Shown here: positions 46,802 through 57,534 of the stretch, in pieces
Numbering within the stretch: the stretch's first letter is position 1
Layout of the letters: each line of letters begins with the position of its first letter
Assembly: GCF_009827395.1 (NCBI RefSeq)
Contig: NZ_WTYX01000001.1
Location: 336,001 to 400,000, forward strand
Direction: 5' to 3'
Source of the DNA: Pontixanthobacter aquaemixtae
GTDB taxonomy: Bacteria > Pseudomonadota > Alphaproteobacteria > Sphingomonadales > Sphingomonadaceae
DNA: 64,000 bases
Program-made: the position numbers and the translations under genes
Notes under the pieces: generated by a model
The model's input: the letters and a program-made list of their open reading frames with translations, nothing else
What the model was told of the DNA's origin: nothing
The model's database searches: none

Positions 46802-47693
46802 GCGCAATGCAAAGGGTGTGCGCCGCTCTGCAGCGGCGAAAGGTCGCGCCAACACCGCGCGTAAGGCGAAAGCACGCACCAGCTCGGCAATGGACTCGGT
46901 AATGGCAATACTGCCGTTTACCGAAGAACAATTGCAGCGCGTGTTTCTTGCGATCATTCTGGGCGGCGGCGTTGCGCTCGCATGGTTTGTTGCCAGTCTG
47001 GCTGGTGTTCCCGCGATGGCGCAGCAACAGATTGCCGGCCTCGCGACCAGCGCGGGTTTCGAAGTGCGCCATGTCAGCATCACCGGCGTGGACCGGATGA
47101 ACGAACTCAAAGTCTACAATCAGGTGCTTGGCGAGCAGGACCGCCCGATGCCACTCGTCGATATCGAAGCAATCCGTGCAGATTTGTTGGCGCTTAGCTG
47201 GGTCGAAGATGCGCGTGTCTCGCGCCAATTGCCTGACCGGCTGGTGATCGACATTGTCGAGCGCACACCTCATGCGGTGCTGGCCAAAGCGGACCGGTTG
47301 GTTCTGATCGATCCCACAGGCGAAGAGCTTGAGCCAATCTCGCAAGCCAATGCGAAGGGAATGCTGGTCATTACCGGCCCCGGCGCGCGCAAGCAGGTTG
47401 CCCAGCTGACTGAATTGCTAGACGCAGCCCCGGCTTTGAAACCGCAGGTTGCAAAAGCCGAATGGATCGGCAACCGGCGCTGGAACCTGACTTTCTCGAC
47501 CGATCAGGTTCTCGCACTTCCGCAGGGCAAAGGGCAGGCATCTTCGGCTCTGGTGGCTTTTGCGCGTCTCGACGGGAAAAGCCGCCTCTTGGGCGGAAAA
47601 GTCGCGACTTTCGACATGCGCGCGCCGGAGCGGATTTACATGCGTATTCCGGGCCGTTCCGAAAAATCGCTCGATGTCGGGGGAGGCAGCTAA
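46788..47693 (+). CDS. ftsQ: Cell division protein FtsQ
   Basis: The 301-residue product has a long basic, Ala/Lys/Arg-rich cytoplasmic tail (1-40) and one membrane helix (about 60-80). A POTRA domain follows (FEVRHVSITGVDRMNELKVY), then the FtsQ beta domain. It bridges early and late division proteins through FtsL and FtsB. The 14-nt overlap with ddl is the largest within the cluster. The start at 46788 fits the family; upstream codons lie inside ddl. Confidence 0.9.
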   Translation: MATVKRNAKGVRRSAAAKGRANTARKAKARTSSAMDSVMAILPFTEEQLQRVFLAIILGGGVALAWFVASLAGVPAMAQQQIAGLATSAGFEVRHVSITGVDRMNELKVYNQVLGEQDRPMPLVDIEAIRADLLALSWVEDARVSRQLPDRLVIDIVERTPHAVLAKADRLVLIDPTGEELEPISQANAKGMLVITGPGARKQVAQLTELLDAAPALKPQVAKAEWIGNRRWNLTFSTDQVLALPQGKGQASSALVAFARLDGKSRLLGGKVATFDMRAPERIYMRIPGRSEKSLDVGGGS

Positions 47694-48973
47694 TGGCGCT
47701 TCCCCGCATCAGCAAAATCTACGGCGCGGTAAATGTCGGGTCATTCCGCATTTCTGCGATGATCATGGGTGTATCCGAAACCGGCGAGATGGTTGTTCTG
47801 GGCTCGGGTCACCGCGCGAGCCAGGGGATCAAGCGCGGTTACATCACCGATATGGCGGCGGCGACCTATGCCATCCGCGATGCGGTTGAACGCGCAGAGA
47901 AGAACGCGGGGACGCGCGTCTCCAGCGTGTGGATCGGTTGCGCCGGTGCAGGTTTGGCCAGCCAGATTGCCAAGGTAGAAATCGATATTGGCGGCCGCCG
48001 GATCGAAGAAGAGGACATTGAGCAATTGCTGGTCACAGCGCGCGACAGCGTAGAGCCCGATGGGCGGATGGTGCTGCATGCGCAACCGGCGCACTACACG
48101 CTCGACGGTGCGCATGGGGTGGCCAATCCCAAGGGGCTGCATGCAGAGCGTCTGGGCGTGGACATCCATGTGATGCTGGCCGACGGGGCACCTGTCCGCA
48201 ATCTGATCGAGGCGGTCCAGAACGCGCATCTCGAGGTTGAAAGCGTTGTCGCCGCGCCGATTGCGGCGGGCCATGCCTGTCTCAATCCCGAGGAACGCGA
48301 GCTGGGAACGGCGCTCATTGAAATTGGTGGAGAAGTGACCAACGTGTCGGTCTATGCAGCCGGCATGCTGCTAGGCCTCAAGGCAATACCGCTTGGCTCT
48401 GCCGATATTACCGACGCCATCGCCTCCGCATTCGGAATTCGCCGGTTTCAGGCTGAGCGATTGAAATGTGTTGCCGGCTCGGCCATTGCCAGCCCGACGG
48501 ACCACCGCGAAATGATCCCTCTTGGCGGCCCCAATGACGAGCCGACCGAACATACTGCTCGGGGTGCTGACGACAAAAACCGTATCCCCCGCGCAGAACT
48601 TGTGTCGGTGGTTACCGAGCAACTGTCGCGCATGACTGACGAAATCGGCAAGGCTCTTAAGGAAATGGGTTTTGCCGGTGCGCGCGGCAATCAAGTCGTC
48701 CTGACCGGCGGCGGAGCAGAATTGGCGGGGATCGCGGAATTTACGCAGAGCGCGCTTGGCCGCCCTGTTAGAATTGGCAAAGCGCCCTCGTTGCGCGGAT
48801 TGCCGGAAGCGCATGCAACCCCCGGCTTCGCAACATTGTCGGGCCTATGCCTCTATGCCGCGGACGATCCGGTGGACATCCGTTCGATCGATCCGGCCTA
48901 TCAAGAAACGATCAAGCCAGGCGGTTCGGCAATGGTGAACCGCATTTTCCGCGCGCTTAAAGAGTATTTTTGA
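47693..48973 (+). CDS. ftsA: Cell division actin-like protein FtsA
   Basis: The 426-residue actin-fold ATPase tethers FtsZ to the membrane. The phosphate and adenosine regions are visible (GAVNVGSFRISAMI near the start, TALIEIGGEVTNVSVY mid-protein, VVLTGGGAELAGI later). The C-terminal amphipathic membrane-targeting helix is VNRIFRALKEYF. The ATG shares one base with the ftsQ stop (TAATG). Confidence 0.95.
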   Translation: MALPRISKIYGAVNVGSFRISAMIMGVSETGEMVVLGSGHRASQGIKRGYITDMAAATYAIRDAVERAEKNAGTRVSSVWIGCAGAGLASQIAKVEIDIGGRRIEEEDIEQLLVTARDSVEPDGRMVLHAQPAHYTLDGAHGVANPKGLHAERLGVDIHVMLADGAPVRNLIEAVQNAHLEVESVVAAPIAAGHACLNPEERELGTALIEIGGEVTNVSVYAAGMLLGLKAIPLGSADITDAIASAFGIRRFQAERLKCVAGSAIASPTDHREMIPLGGPNDEPTEHTARGADDKNRIPRAELVSVVTEQLSRMTDEIGKALKEMGFAGARGNQVVLTGGGAELAGIAEFTQSALGRPVRIGKAPSLRGLPEAHATPGFATLSGLCLYAADDPVDIRSIDPAYQETIKPGGSAMVNRIFRALKEYF

Positions 48974-49009
48974 GTGGGCATCGCCTTGTTAACCACTGTG
49001 GATAAGCGG

Positions 49010-49033
49010 GATTCTCCGATTCACCGCCGAATC
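49010..49033. promoter_or_regulatory. Cluster of three GANTC methylation sites upstream of ftsZ
   Basis: GATTC at 49010, GATTC at 49018 and GAATC at 49029 lie within 24 bp and 63-86 nt before the ftsZ ATG. GANTC is the target of the cell-cycle methylase CcrM, and such sites near promoters recruit GcrA in Caulobacter, where ftsZ is a known target. Here control is inferred from the site cluster and the family. Confidence 0.5.
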
Positions 49034-49095
49034 GCTTTGTGCCAAGCCAATCACAGTCTTTCAAATTTGCGCACATTCCCTTGGAGGGACATCAA

Positions 49096-50790
49096 ATGAG
49101 CATCAATATTGGTCCGGCAGCATCCGACGAGCTTCGCCCGAAAATCACCGTCATCGGTGTAGGCGGGGCTGGCGGCAACGCGATTGCCAACATGATCGCC
49201 GCGGAAATTGAAGGCGTTGATTTTATCGTCGCAAATACCGACGCGCAAGCGCTGAACAATGCAGCGACAGACTCGCGCATCCAGCTTGGCCCCGACATTA
49301 CCGGCGGGCTTGGCGCAGGTGCACGGCCAGAGGTTGGCAAGGCAGCAGCCGAAGAAACCGTCCAGGAAATCGAAGATGCGCTCGAAGGCGTGAATATGTG
49401 CTTCATCGCTGCCGGTATGGGTGGCGGCACCGGCACCGGCGCTGCGGCTGTGATTGCCGAAGCTGCGCGGCGTAAAGGCGTTCTGACCGTCGGCGTGGTG
49501 ACCAAGCCGTTCCTGTTTGAAGGCACGCGGCGCATGCGTGCGGCTGAATCCGGGATCGAAGAGCTGCAGAAGCATGTCGATACGCTGATCGTCATTCCCA
49601 ACCAGAACCTGTTCCTGGTAGCGAAAGCCGACACCACTTTCAAACAGGCGTTCGAGCTGGCCGATGAAGTTCTCCAGCAAGGTGTGCGTTCGATCACTGA
49701 TCTGATGGTCATGCCCGGCCTGATCAATCTCGACTTCGCCGATGTGAAGTCGGTGATGGAGGAAATGGGCAAGGCAATGATGGGCACTGGCGAGGGTGAA
49801 GGCGAGAACCGTGCGCTCGAAGCCGCAGAGCGTGCGATTGCCAATCCATTGCTCGATGGCGTTTCGATGCAAGGTGCCAAAGGCGTTATCATTTCGATCA
49901 TCGGCGGCGAGGATATGAAACTTCTCGAAGTCGACGAAGCGGCAAACCATATCCGCGAATTGGTCGACGAAGATGCGAACATCATTTGGGGTTCCGCATT
50001 CAATCCCGATCTGGACGGCAAGATCCGCGTATCGGTCGTCGCAACGGGTATCGAAGCGGGTGCGGGTGCGGTTGACAGCACGGGCGAAACGCATTCGCTT
50101 TCGCTCGGCGCATCGCGCGCGCCCAAGCGTCCAGTGCTCGATCTGCCGGAAGAGGATGAAGCGGACGAAGAACAGTTTGATGCGCCAGCACCGGCATCGC
50201 TGACTGAACTTTCGTTGGATGATGAACTTGAAGACGAAGATTCCGAGGAGGGCGATGTCGATGGTATCGTCGATCCGCTCGCCGGACTTCGTCAGAATAT
50301 CCCTGAACCCTACGAAGCGGACGAAGAAGAGAACGCTCCGGTTGAAAGCGAAGGTGCACTTTCCGGTGGTGCTTCGCTCGATGCGGCAGACGAGGCAGGC
50401 TCGGGCGGTGAGGACGACTGGGATGATGTGCCGGAAGCGACAGCGGAGGCTGCTTCGGAAGAGCCTCAATCCGACGAAGCTCCTCTCGATCTAACCGCCG
50501 AGGCGGACGGGGAAGAAAACGCGGCTGCTCAGGACGATCTGCTCAGCAATGCAGACAAGCTCGCCGATGACGATGAACCGCTTCAGGTACATACTGGAGG
50601 GAAACGTCGCGGTTTGGTCTCCGGCAATGATGGCGGCGGCGCGGGCAGCACTCTGTTCGAACGGATGGCCAATCTGTCCAGAGGTTCGAGCGGATCCGAT
50701 TCTGACGACGAAGAAGACGAAGATGATGAGGGCGACGATGGCGGCGCGCTCAACATTCCACGTTTTCTGGGGCGTCAGAACAACCAGTAG
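49096..50790 (+). CDS. ftsZ: Cell division tubulin-like GTPase FtsZ
   Basis: The 564-residue product has a GTPase body (about 1-330) with the tubulin signature [11 protein letters not shown] (residues 107-117) and the N-terminal loop [15 protein letters not shown] long acidic linker (about 340-545, many Asp/Glu) follows, then the C-terminal FtsA-binding peptide [10 protein letters not shown]. Total length is far above that of E. coli FtsZ (383) because of the linker, as in other alphaproteobacteria. GGAGGG lies upstream of ATG 49096. A 122-nt gap after ftsA leaves room for its own promoter. Confidence 0.97.
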   Translation: MSINIGPAASDELRPKITVIGVGGAGGNAIANMIAAEIEGVDFIVANTDAQALNNAATDSRIQLGPDITGGLGAGARPEVGKAAAEETVQEIEDALEGVNMCFIAAGMGGGTGTGAAAVIAEAARRKGVLTVGVVTKPFLFEGTRRMRAAESGIEELQKHVDTLIVIPNQNLFLVAKADTTFKQAFELADEVLQQGVRSITDLMVMPGLINLDFADVKSVMEEMGKAMMGTGEGEGENRALEAAERAIANPLLDGVSMQGAKGVIISIIGGEDMKLLEVDEAANHIRELVDEDANIIWGSAFNPDLDGKIRVSVVATGIEAGAGAVDSTGETHSLSLGASRAPKRPVLDLPEEDEADEEQFDAPAPASLTELSLDDELEDEDSEEGDVDGIVDPLAGLRQNIPEPYEADEEENAPVESEGALSGGASLDAADEAGSGGEDDWDDVPEATAEAASEEPQSDEAPLDLTAEADGEENAAAQDDLLSNADKLADDDEPLQVHTGGKRRGLVSGNDGGGAGSTLFERMANLSRGSSGSDSDDEEDEDDEGDDGGALNIPRFLGRQNNQ

Positions 50791-50905
50791 CATCCACTGA
50801 CATGCAGCCTTCAGGTTGTTCCGCCTTGGTTCAGCCCTTGCGTGACAAGGCACAGCCGATGTGCGGATATTTGAAACAGAAGGCAGGGTCGCTTTGCCAC
50901 TCGTG

Positions 50906-52771
50906 ATGCAGTCCCACCAACACCGGCATTTTGCAAAGCCGCATCGCAGAGGCGCGCTCACCGCCGGTCGCGCGGCTGCGGCTGTCCTTATTGCGGTTTC
51001 GTTCAGTGCGCCCGTTTCTGCGCAGCAATCTGGCGATCCCGTGTCACGCGCAGTGGTCCAGCCGCTTCCGCCGGAAGGAACCAGCCAACTTAACGAAGCG
51101 CTGCGCAGGCTTGCCCGCGACTCGCGTGATGTCGATGCCCTGATCGATGCGGGAAATGCATCGCTGACGATTGACGATGTTGAGGCCGCGATCGGGTTCT
51201 TCGGGCGGGCGCAGGAACTGTCGCCGGGAAATCCCCGAGTGAAAATCGGACTGGCTGGGGCCTATGTCCGGCGCCAGCGTCCGATTGATGCGCTGCGACT
51301 GTTCGACGAAGCGCAGGCTGCGGGCGCATCGACTGACTCGCTCGCGGCTGACCGGGCGATGGCCTATGATCTTGTCGGCGATAATGAAGCTGCGGCGAGC
51401 TATTACCGCGAAGCTCTGGCGCGGCGCGAAAATCCCGATACTCGCCGCCAACTTGCGCTCAGCCATGCGATTGCGGGCAATCGCGAGGCGTTTGAGGCGG
51501 TGCTGTATCCGCTGATCGAGAAAGAGGATTTCGCAGCCTATCGAACGCGCGCCTTCGGTCTTGCGATCCTGGGGGATGAGGACGAGGCAATTGCCATTAC
51601 CGAAGCGGTGATGCCGCGCGATCTGTCCGCACGGATCGCGCCCTATCTGCGCTATATGCCGCGGCTGACCAAAGCGCAGCAGGCCGCTGCGGCCAATTTT
51701 GGTGTGTTTCCACGCGCTGCCCAGATCGGGCGCGATACGCCGCAAATTGCCCAATATGCAGGCAGAACGGGCAGCCGAAGCCCCGATGCCCGTCTTGCAC
51801 CCCAGGGCGAACCATTGGGGCGGCGCACCGCTGACAACAGCAGTCCGCGCCGCCGCCCCGATCGTGGGAGCAGTTCGGTCGATGCTGAGCCGGCCATTAC
51901 CGAAGCTGAAGCCGCGCGGTTGGCCAAAGCGGATCGGGCGGCGGCGTCTGACCCAATGGCCCGATCGCGCGCGCCAACGCGCGTGCGAGTCAGGCGGGAC
52001 ACCGAATCCGAGGAACCACAAGCTGCCATTCCGGTGCCTGCAACTCCACCCGCAACCGCGCCGACGAATCTGACGGAGAATGCTGCGCCGGCCAGAGCCG
52101 CTCGCGGCGAATTGGCGCCAACTGCTGCACAACCCGTTCCCACGGTTTCCCAGCCGGTTGTTCAACCCGCCGCGCCGGTGGTTATCGCTGCTATCGAGCC
52201 TGCTCAAAGTGGGAGAAGCGATCAGACAGATGCGGGCGCAACGACCGCCTCTCCGGCAGCGGCGAATTTCGATCTTGCGAATGTGGAGCGCAGCCCTGCA
52301 CGTCCGGCAACTGACACTGCGGCTAGCCAGACGGCTGGTTCCGACGATTCCGATCCGGCACCGGCAAGCGTTGCCGATGCATTTGCGGATTTCTCGTTCG
52401 AGCCAAGTGCGGCTGAAGTTCCTGTGGGCGGGGTTGATATCACGACAATCAAGCCGCGCAGAGAGGTCGAAAGAGCGGCAACGGCGCAGCCGGAGAAACC
52501 GCAACATCCGCGTCGCTTCTGGGTGCAAATCGCAACCGGACAAGACCGTGACAGGCTAAAATTTGACTGGCGCAGGCTTAGCCGTAACGCCGATGGCGCG
52601 CTTGATGCATTCTCACCCCATGCGGCAACTTGGGGGCAGTCAAACCGCTTGCTCGCCGGCCCCTATGATAGCCAAAGCGCCGCACGTAACGCTGTGAATT
52701 CGCTCAAGAACTCTGGTGTGGATAGCTTCACCTTCACAAGCGCCGAAGGCGAAGTGGTCGATAAGCTCTGA
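50906..52771 (+). CDS. Exported TPR and SPOR domain protein
   Basis: The 621-residue product has a signal peptide (about 1-39, AAAAVLIAVSFSAPVSA). TPR-like helical repeats follow (about 50-260, DDVEAAIGFFGRAQELSPGNP and similar). A long Ala/Pro/Arg-rich linker leads to a C-terminal SPOR domain (about 545-621, FWVQIATGQDRDRL ... YDSQSAARNAVNSLK). SPOR domains bind denuded glycan at the division septum, which fits its place right after ftsZ. The start is uncertain: ATG 50906 versus GTG 50861. Confidence 0.8.
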   Translation: MQSHQHRHFAKPHRRGALTAGRAAAAVLIAVSFSAPVSAQQSGDPVSRAVVQPLPPEGTSQLNEALRRLARDSRDVDALIDAGNASLTIDDVEAAIGFFGRAQELSPGNPRVKIGLAGAYVRRQRPIDALRLFDEAQAAGASTDSLAADRAMAYDLVGDNEAAASYYREALARRENPDTRRQLALSHAIAGNREAFEAVLYPLIEKEDFAAYRTRAFGLAILGDEDEAIAITEAVMPRDLSARIAPYLRYMPRLTKAQQAAAANFGVFPRAAQIGRDTPQIAQYAGRTGSRSPDARLAPQGEPLGRRTADNSSPRRRPDRGSSSVDAEPAITEAEAARLAKADRAAASDPMARSRAPTRVRVRRDTESEEPQAAIPVPATPPATAPTNLTENAAPARAARGELAPTAAQPVPTVSQPVVQPAAPVVIAAIEPAQSGRSDQTDAGATTASPAAANFDLANVERSPARPATDTAASQTAGSDDSDPAPASVADAFADFSFEPSAAEVPVGGVDITTIKPRREVERAATAQPEKPQHPRRFWVQIATGQDRDRLKFDWRRLSRNADGALDAFSPHAATWGQSNRLLAGPYDSQSAARNAVNSLKNSGVDSFTFTSAEGEVVDKL

Positions 52772-52921
52772 CCGCTGCGAGGGCGCCGATTTTGCGCCCA
52801 AGCCCGTTTTACACAAGCTTTGAACAAGCAAGATGACTTCTCCCCAGCGCTGCGATTGCGCTTCATTGCAACTCGCCCGCTGCCGCTTCATTCCGATGGG
52901 TATGATCAATGGCATCCCCCT

Positions 52922-53428
52922 ATGCGCCTGACCACGCCCAGCTTCTCCGCAAATGATGACGCAGCACCGGTAGATATGCTGGCGGCCTTGTTCGAAGCGC
53001 GCGGCTGGCCGTTTACGACGCAATCCGGCGACGAGATTGTCGGCGAGATCCAAGGCAGCTGGGCAAAATACCAATTGCGCGCTGTGTGGCGCAAGGAAGA
53101 CAATGTGCTGCAGGTCCTGTGCCTGCCCGATGTTCGCGTTCCGGCAGAAAAACGCGCCGCTGCGGTGGAATTGCTGGCGATGGTCAATGAACAGATTTGG
53201 CTCGGCCATTTCGATGTTTGGTCAAAAGGCGGTGTGCTGGTTTACCGCAACGGGGCGATGCTTGGCGGTGACGGGCTTCTTGGGCTGGATCAGGCACAGG
53301 CACTGGTCGAAACCGCAATCGAGGAATGCGACCGCTTCTACCCGGCATTTCAGTTCGTTCTGTGGGGTGACAAGTCGGCCAGCGATGCTCTTGATAGCGC
53401 GCTTGTGGACGCGCTTGGCGAAGCTTAG
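52922..53428 (+). CDS. YbjN domain-containing protein
   Basis: The 168-residue product matches the YbjN/PF10722 style, with alternating strands and helices: MLAALFEARGWPFTT near the start, LPDVRVPAEKRAAAVELLAMVNE, FDVWSKGGVLVYRN, and YPAFQFVLWG at the end. The fold resembles type III secretion chaperones; the cellular role is not defined. ATG 52922 is chosen over a TTG at 52820 with non-conserved-looking extension. It lies 29 nt before proC, probably co-transcribed. Confidence 0.8.
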   Translation: MRLTTPSFSANDDAAPVDMLAALFEARGWPFTTQSGDEIVGEIQGSWAKYQLRAVWRKEDNVLQVLCLPDVRVPAEKRAAAVELLAMVNEQIWLGHFDVWSKGGVLVYRNGAMLGGDGLLGLDQAQALVETAIEECDRFYPAFQFVLWGDKSASDALDSALVDALGEA

Positions 53429-53457
53429 ATTGATGCCTCGGCATTAAAGGCGCGGCT

Positions 53458-54258
53458 ATGACATTTGCAAAAATCCTGATTGTTGGCTTCGGCACCATGA
53501 CCGGGGCGATGGTCGATGGCTGGCTGGCGGCAGGCTATGCCCCTTCGCGTTTTGAAATCTATCACCCGCGCAAAAGTGAAGTTGCGCATGGATTGGCAGT
53601 CCACAATGACTGGCCAGAGGCGCATTTCGACGCGGTTTTGCTGGGCGTAAAACCGCATATGGTTGACGATGTGGCCGCCGGTCTTGAACCGCTTTTGGGC
53701 CCTGACACGATATTGCTATCGGTGCTCGCCGGTGTGGAATTGTCGAGTTACATCTCGCGGTTTCCGCGCACGGGCGGGATCGTGCGCTTCATGCCAAATC
53801 TTGCTGCCGCGCTGGGGAAATCGCCAAATGCGCTGATCGCCAATGGCTTGTCCGCCAGCGCTAAGGAGGCGGTTACGCAATTGGCCAGCGATCTCGGCAC
53901 CGCGGAATGGGTTGAAGATGAGAGCCAGTTTGACCTGGTGACGGCGCTGGCCGGATCGGGCCCGGGATTTGTTTACCGGTTTACCGACGCTCTGGCAGCA
54001 GGTGCAGCCGCTCTCGGTCTGCCCGAAGATCAGGCACAGCGTTTGGCGGTTGCGATGGTCGATGGGGCAGGGGCGCTTGCCGCTGCGTCGGAGTTCTCGC
54101 CCGGAGAACTGGCGCAGCGTGTGGCGAGCCCCGGCGGTATGACCCAGAAAGGTCTGGATATTCTCGACGATCAGGGCGCGCTCAACCAATTGATGACCGA
54201 ATGCTTGCGCGCTGCGCGCGATCGCGGCGCTGAAATGGCTGCCGAAGCGCGCGAATAA
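53458..54258 (+). CDS. proC: Pyrroline-5-carboxylate reductase
   Basis: The 266-residue product completes proline synthesis by reducing P5C with NAD(P)H. The Rossmann motif is ILIVGFGTMTGAMVDGWLAAG, with LLGVKPHMVDDV following. The C-terminal P5CR signature is SPGGMTQKGLDILDD, and GSGPGFVYRFTDAL is the active-site helix. It pairs metabolically with proB at 57.5 kb. Confidence 0.94.
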   Translation: MTFAKILIVGFGTMTGAMVDGWLAAGYAPSRFEIYHPRKSEVAHGLAVHNDWPEAHFDAVLLGVKPHMVDDVAAGLEPLLGPDTILLSVLAGVELSSYISRFPRTGGIVRFMPNLAAALGKSPNALIANGLSASAKEAVTQLASDLGTAEWVEDESQFDLVTALAGSGPGFVYRFTDALAAGAAALGLPEDQAQRLAVAMVDGAGALAAASEFSPGELAQRVASPGGMTQKGLDILDDQGALNQLMTECLRAARDRGAEMAAEARE

Positions 54259-54284
54259 CCGCAAAAAGTGGTTAATTATCAATG

Positions 54285-54303
54285 CCGGAATTTCTCCGGT
54301 TTT
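54285..54303 (+). terminator. Weak hairpin terminator after proC
   Basis: A short CCGGA/TCCGG stem (54285-54289 with 54295-54299) is followed by a T-rich tract. The five-pair stem is weak, so termination may be partial. Confidence 0.35.
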
Positions 54304-54387
54304 CCTTGAAAAACGCGCGGCAAAGCCCCATTATTGGAAAAGAGAGCCGGACCTATTGCGGTCCCGGAACTAAGGAGTTTGAATCAA

Positions 54388-55134
54388 ATGGCTGATTGGA
54401 ACCAGAACCAGCACGAAAGGCAGGGCTTTGGCACTGCACCTGACGCGCGGGGGGACGTCACCGATAACACTGTTATGGATCAAGGGCTGCGCAAGCACAT
54501 GCTCTCGATCTACAATTACATGGCATCGGGTGTGTTGCTGACTGGCATCGTTGCCTTGGCTTCGGTTGCATCGGGAATTACCGGCGCATTGGTCGGATCG
54601 GGCATTTGGTTCGTAATCGCGCTGTCGCCAATCGCCTTTGTATTGCTGATGAGCTTTGGCGCGAACAAGTTCAGCGCTGGCGCTTTGCAGGTTATGTTCT
54701 GGTCTTACGCCGCTGTAATGGGCGTGGCCCTGTCGACGATTTTCCTGATCTATAGCCCAGGCTCGATTGCGGTGACGTTCTTTGCGACGGCGGGTGCATT
54801 CGCAGGGCTTAGCTTGTGGGGATACACCACCAAGAAAGACCTGTCCGGCATGGGCAGCTTCCTGATTATGGGTGTTGTCGGCCTGATCATCGCATCGCTG
54901 CTCAACGCGTTTCTGATCGGTTCGCCCGGTCTGGAACTGGCAATTGCCGCGCTGGGTGTGCTGATTTTTGCCGGTCTTACCGCCTACGACACGCAGCGCC
55001 TGAAAGCGGAATATTTCCACTTCCGCGGCACCGAATGGGCGAAGAAGTCGATCATTCTTGGGGCGCTCAGCCTGTATCTCGACTTCATCAATATGTTCAT
55101 GTTCTTGCTGCGCTTCCTCGGAAGCCGCGAATAA
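54388..55134 (+). CDS. Bax inhibitor-1/YccA family membrane protein
   Basis: The 248-residue product has seven hydrophobic segments and belongs to the BI-1 family of pH-sensitive calcium-leak or FtsH-linked proteins. Typical elements are KHMLSIYNYMASGVLLTGIV (TM1), GLTAYDTQRLKAEYF and LYLDFINMFMFLLRFLG at the end. ATG 54388 has AAGGAG about 10 nt upstream; the longer frame to 54334 is not needed. Confidence 0.92.
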   Translation: MADWNQNQHERQGFGTAPDARGDVTDNTVMDQGLRKHMLSIYNYMASGVLLTGIVALASVASGITGALVGSGIWFVIALSPIAFVLLMSFGANKFSAGALQVMFWSYAAVMGVALSTIFLIYSPGSIAVTFFATAGAFAGLSLWGYTTKKDLSGMGSFLIMGVVGLIIASLLNAFLIGSPGLELAIAALGVLIFAGLTAYDTQRLKAEYFHFRGTEWAKKSIILGALSLYLDFINMFMFLLRFLGSRE

Positions 55135-55165
55135 CGAACCACCGCATATTTGACTCAACTGAACC

Positions 55166-55202
55166 TGCCCGGAGTGCAAAGCGCATTCCGGGCATTTTCT
55201 TT
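55166..55202 (+). terminator. Intrinsic terminator after the Bax-inhibitor-like gene
   Basis: A 12-bp stem (55166-55177 with 55083-type partner 55183-55194, one G.U pair) has a 5-nt loop and a T-rich tail at 55195-55202. It begins 31 nt after the stop. Confidence 0.87.
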
Positions 55203-55290
55203 GCGCGGCTTGCGCATTAGGGTGGCGCTTCATGCCAGCGTAATGCAGGGTGTGGGAATGCTTTGGATCGGCTTTGGAGGGCCCCACTGA

Positions 55291-56373
55291 ATGTTCGTAG
55301 CGAACAAAACGAAAATTCGCCTTGTTGCAGTAACTATGGGGCTCGCGATGCTGGCCGGGTGTGTAACACCGCCGCCACCGCCTCCACCGCCGCCACCGCC
55401 TCCGCCACCGCCGGTTGAAATCATTCCGCCGCGCCCCACACCTCCGGGCGGTGCAGCGGATAATATGTACATCCCGCCACGCGGGCTCGACGGGATTCGC
55501 AGGACTGTGAATTACGGGATTTCGACGTCGCAATCGATCTGGAACCTGCGATCGGCAATCAATGTCGCAACGCTGAATTGCACCGAACCGCAATATGCAG
55601 GATTGCTGCCAGCCTATTCCTCGTTTCTGGAACGCAACCGCACCGCGCTGAGCCGCACGAACAACGCCATCCAAAGCGAATACCGCGCGAATTATGGGTC
55701 GTCCTATCGCGATGCATTTGATGGCTATATGACGCAGGTTTATAATTACTTCGCGCTCCCCCCGGCCAAGACCGCTTTTTGCGATACAGCGCTGCAGGTG
55801 GCCACCGATGCTATGGTTGCCGATCCGGCAAATCTGGAATTCTTCGCGCTCAACAATCTCCCGCGCCTGGAACAGGTGTTTGACGGCTTCTACACCAGTC
55901 TGGAGCAATACCGCGTAGACGTGGCTGCGTGGGATGCACGCTATAACCCGAACCGCGCGGTCGTTTCTGGGTTTGCTCCGTCCACTACTATAACCACCGT
56001 GCAGCCAGTTGGACCAACCACTGCTCCGGTAACCGGACCGGCAGTTGGATCGGTGACGGGACCGGTTACGGGGCCAGTGGCTGGCCCTTCGATTGAGCCG
56101 AGTAGTTCGATTTTCGATGTCGAGGTTGCGCCCTCGGAAAGTGCAGCTGAGCCTGTGATTATCGCACCGCCCGCAACAACCAGCAGCGATCCGATACCCG
56201 GCTTTGCGGTCGATCCGACAACAGGAACTGCACCCGCACCCGCGCCGGTCATTACGCCTGCCCCGGCGCAACCTGCCGTCCGCTTTGTAAGCGAGCCTGT
56301 CGTGCAGGGCACAGACGAAGGCTCCGGCGATTCTGCTGACGAAAGCGGCGGGGTTGGCAACGGCGACCAATAG
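55291..56373 (+). CDS. Lipoprotein with 15-residue polyproline tract
   Basis: The 360-residue product has a lipoprotein signal peptide with lipobox LAGC (Cys24). Fifteen consecutive Pro codons (55371-55415) follow directly, then a helical globular domain (about 55-225) with Cys in NCTEP and FCDTAL. The C-terminal half is low complexity, with V-T-G-P repeats and Ala/Pro segments. It is likely an outer-membrane or periplasmic lipoprotein whose Pro-rich stalk spaces the domain from the membrane. Making it should need EF-P. No family is recognised for the globular part. GGAGGG lies upstream of the ATG. Confidence 0.72.
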   Translation: MFVANKTKIRLVAVTMGLAMLAGCVTPPPPPPPPPPPPPPPVEIIPPRPTPPGGAADNMYIPPRGLDGIRRTVNYGISTSQSIWNLRSAINVATLNCTEPQYAGLLPAYSSFLERNRTALSRTNNAIQSEYRANYGSSYRDAFDGYMTQVYNYFALPPAKTAFCDTALQVATDAMVADPANLEFFALNNLPRLEQVFDGFYTSLEQYRVDVAAWDARYNPNRAVVSGFAPSTTITTVQPVGPTTAPVTGPAVGSVTGPVTGPVAGPSIEPSSSIFDVEVAPSESAAEPVIIAPPATTSSDPIPGFAVDPTTGTAPAPAPVITPAPAQPAVRFVSEPVVQGTDEGSGDSADESGGVGNGDQ

Positions 56374-57480
<1,107 letters not shown>

Positions 57481-57534
57481 TTTCTTCGCGGCGCGATGCT
57501 TCAAAAAAGCCGCGCTGCCCGCTAATCCCTTCCA

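Noticed and set aside
48987-48995. TTAACC as a CtrA half-site upstream of ftsZ
   Set aside because: The second half (TTAA after 7 nt) is missing, so a CtrA box cannot be supported.
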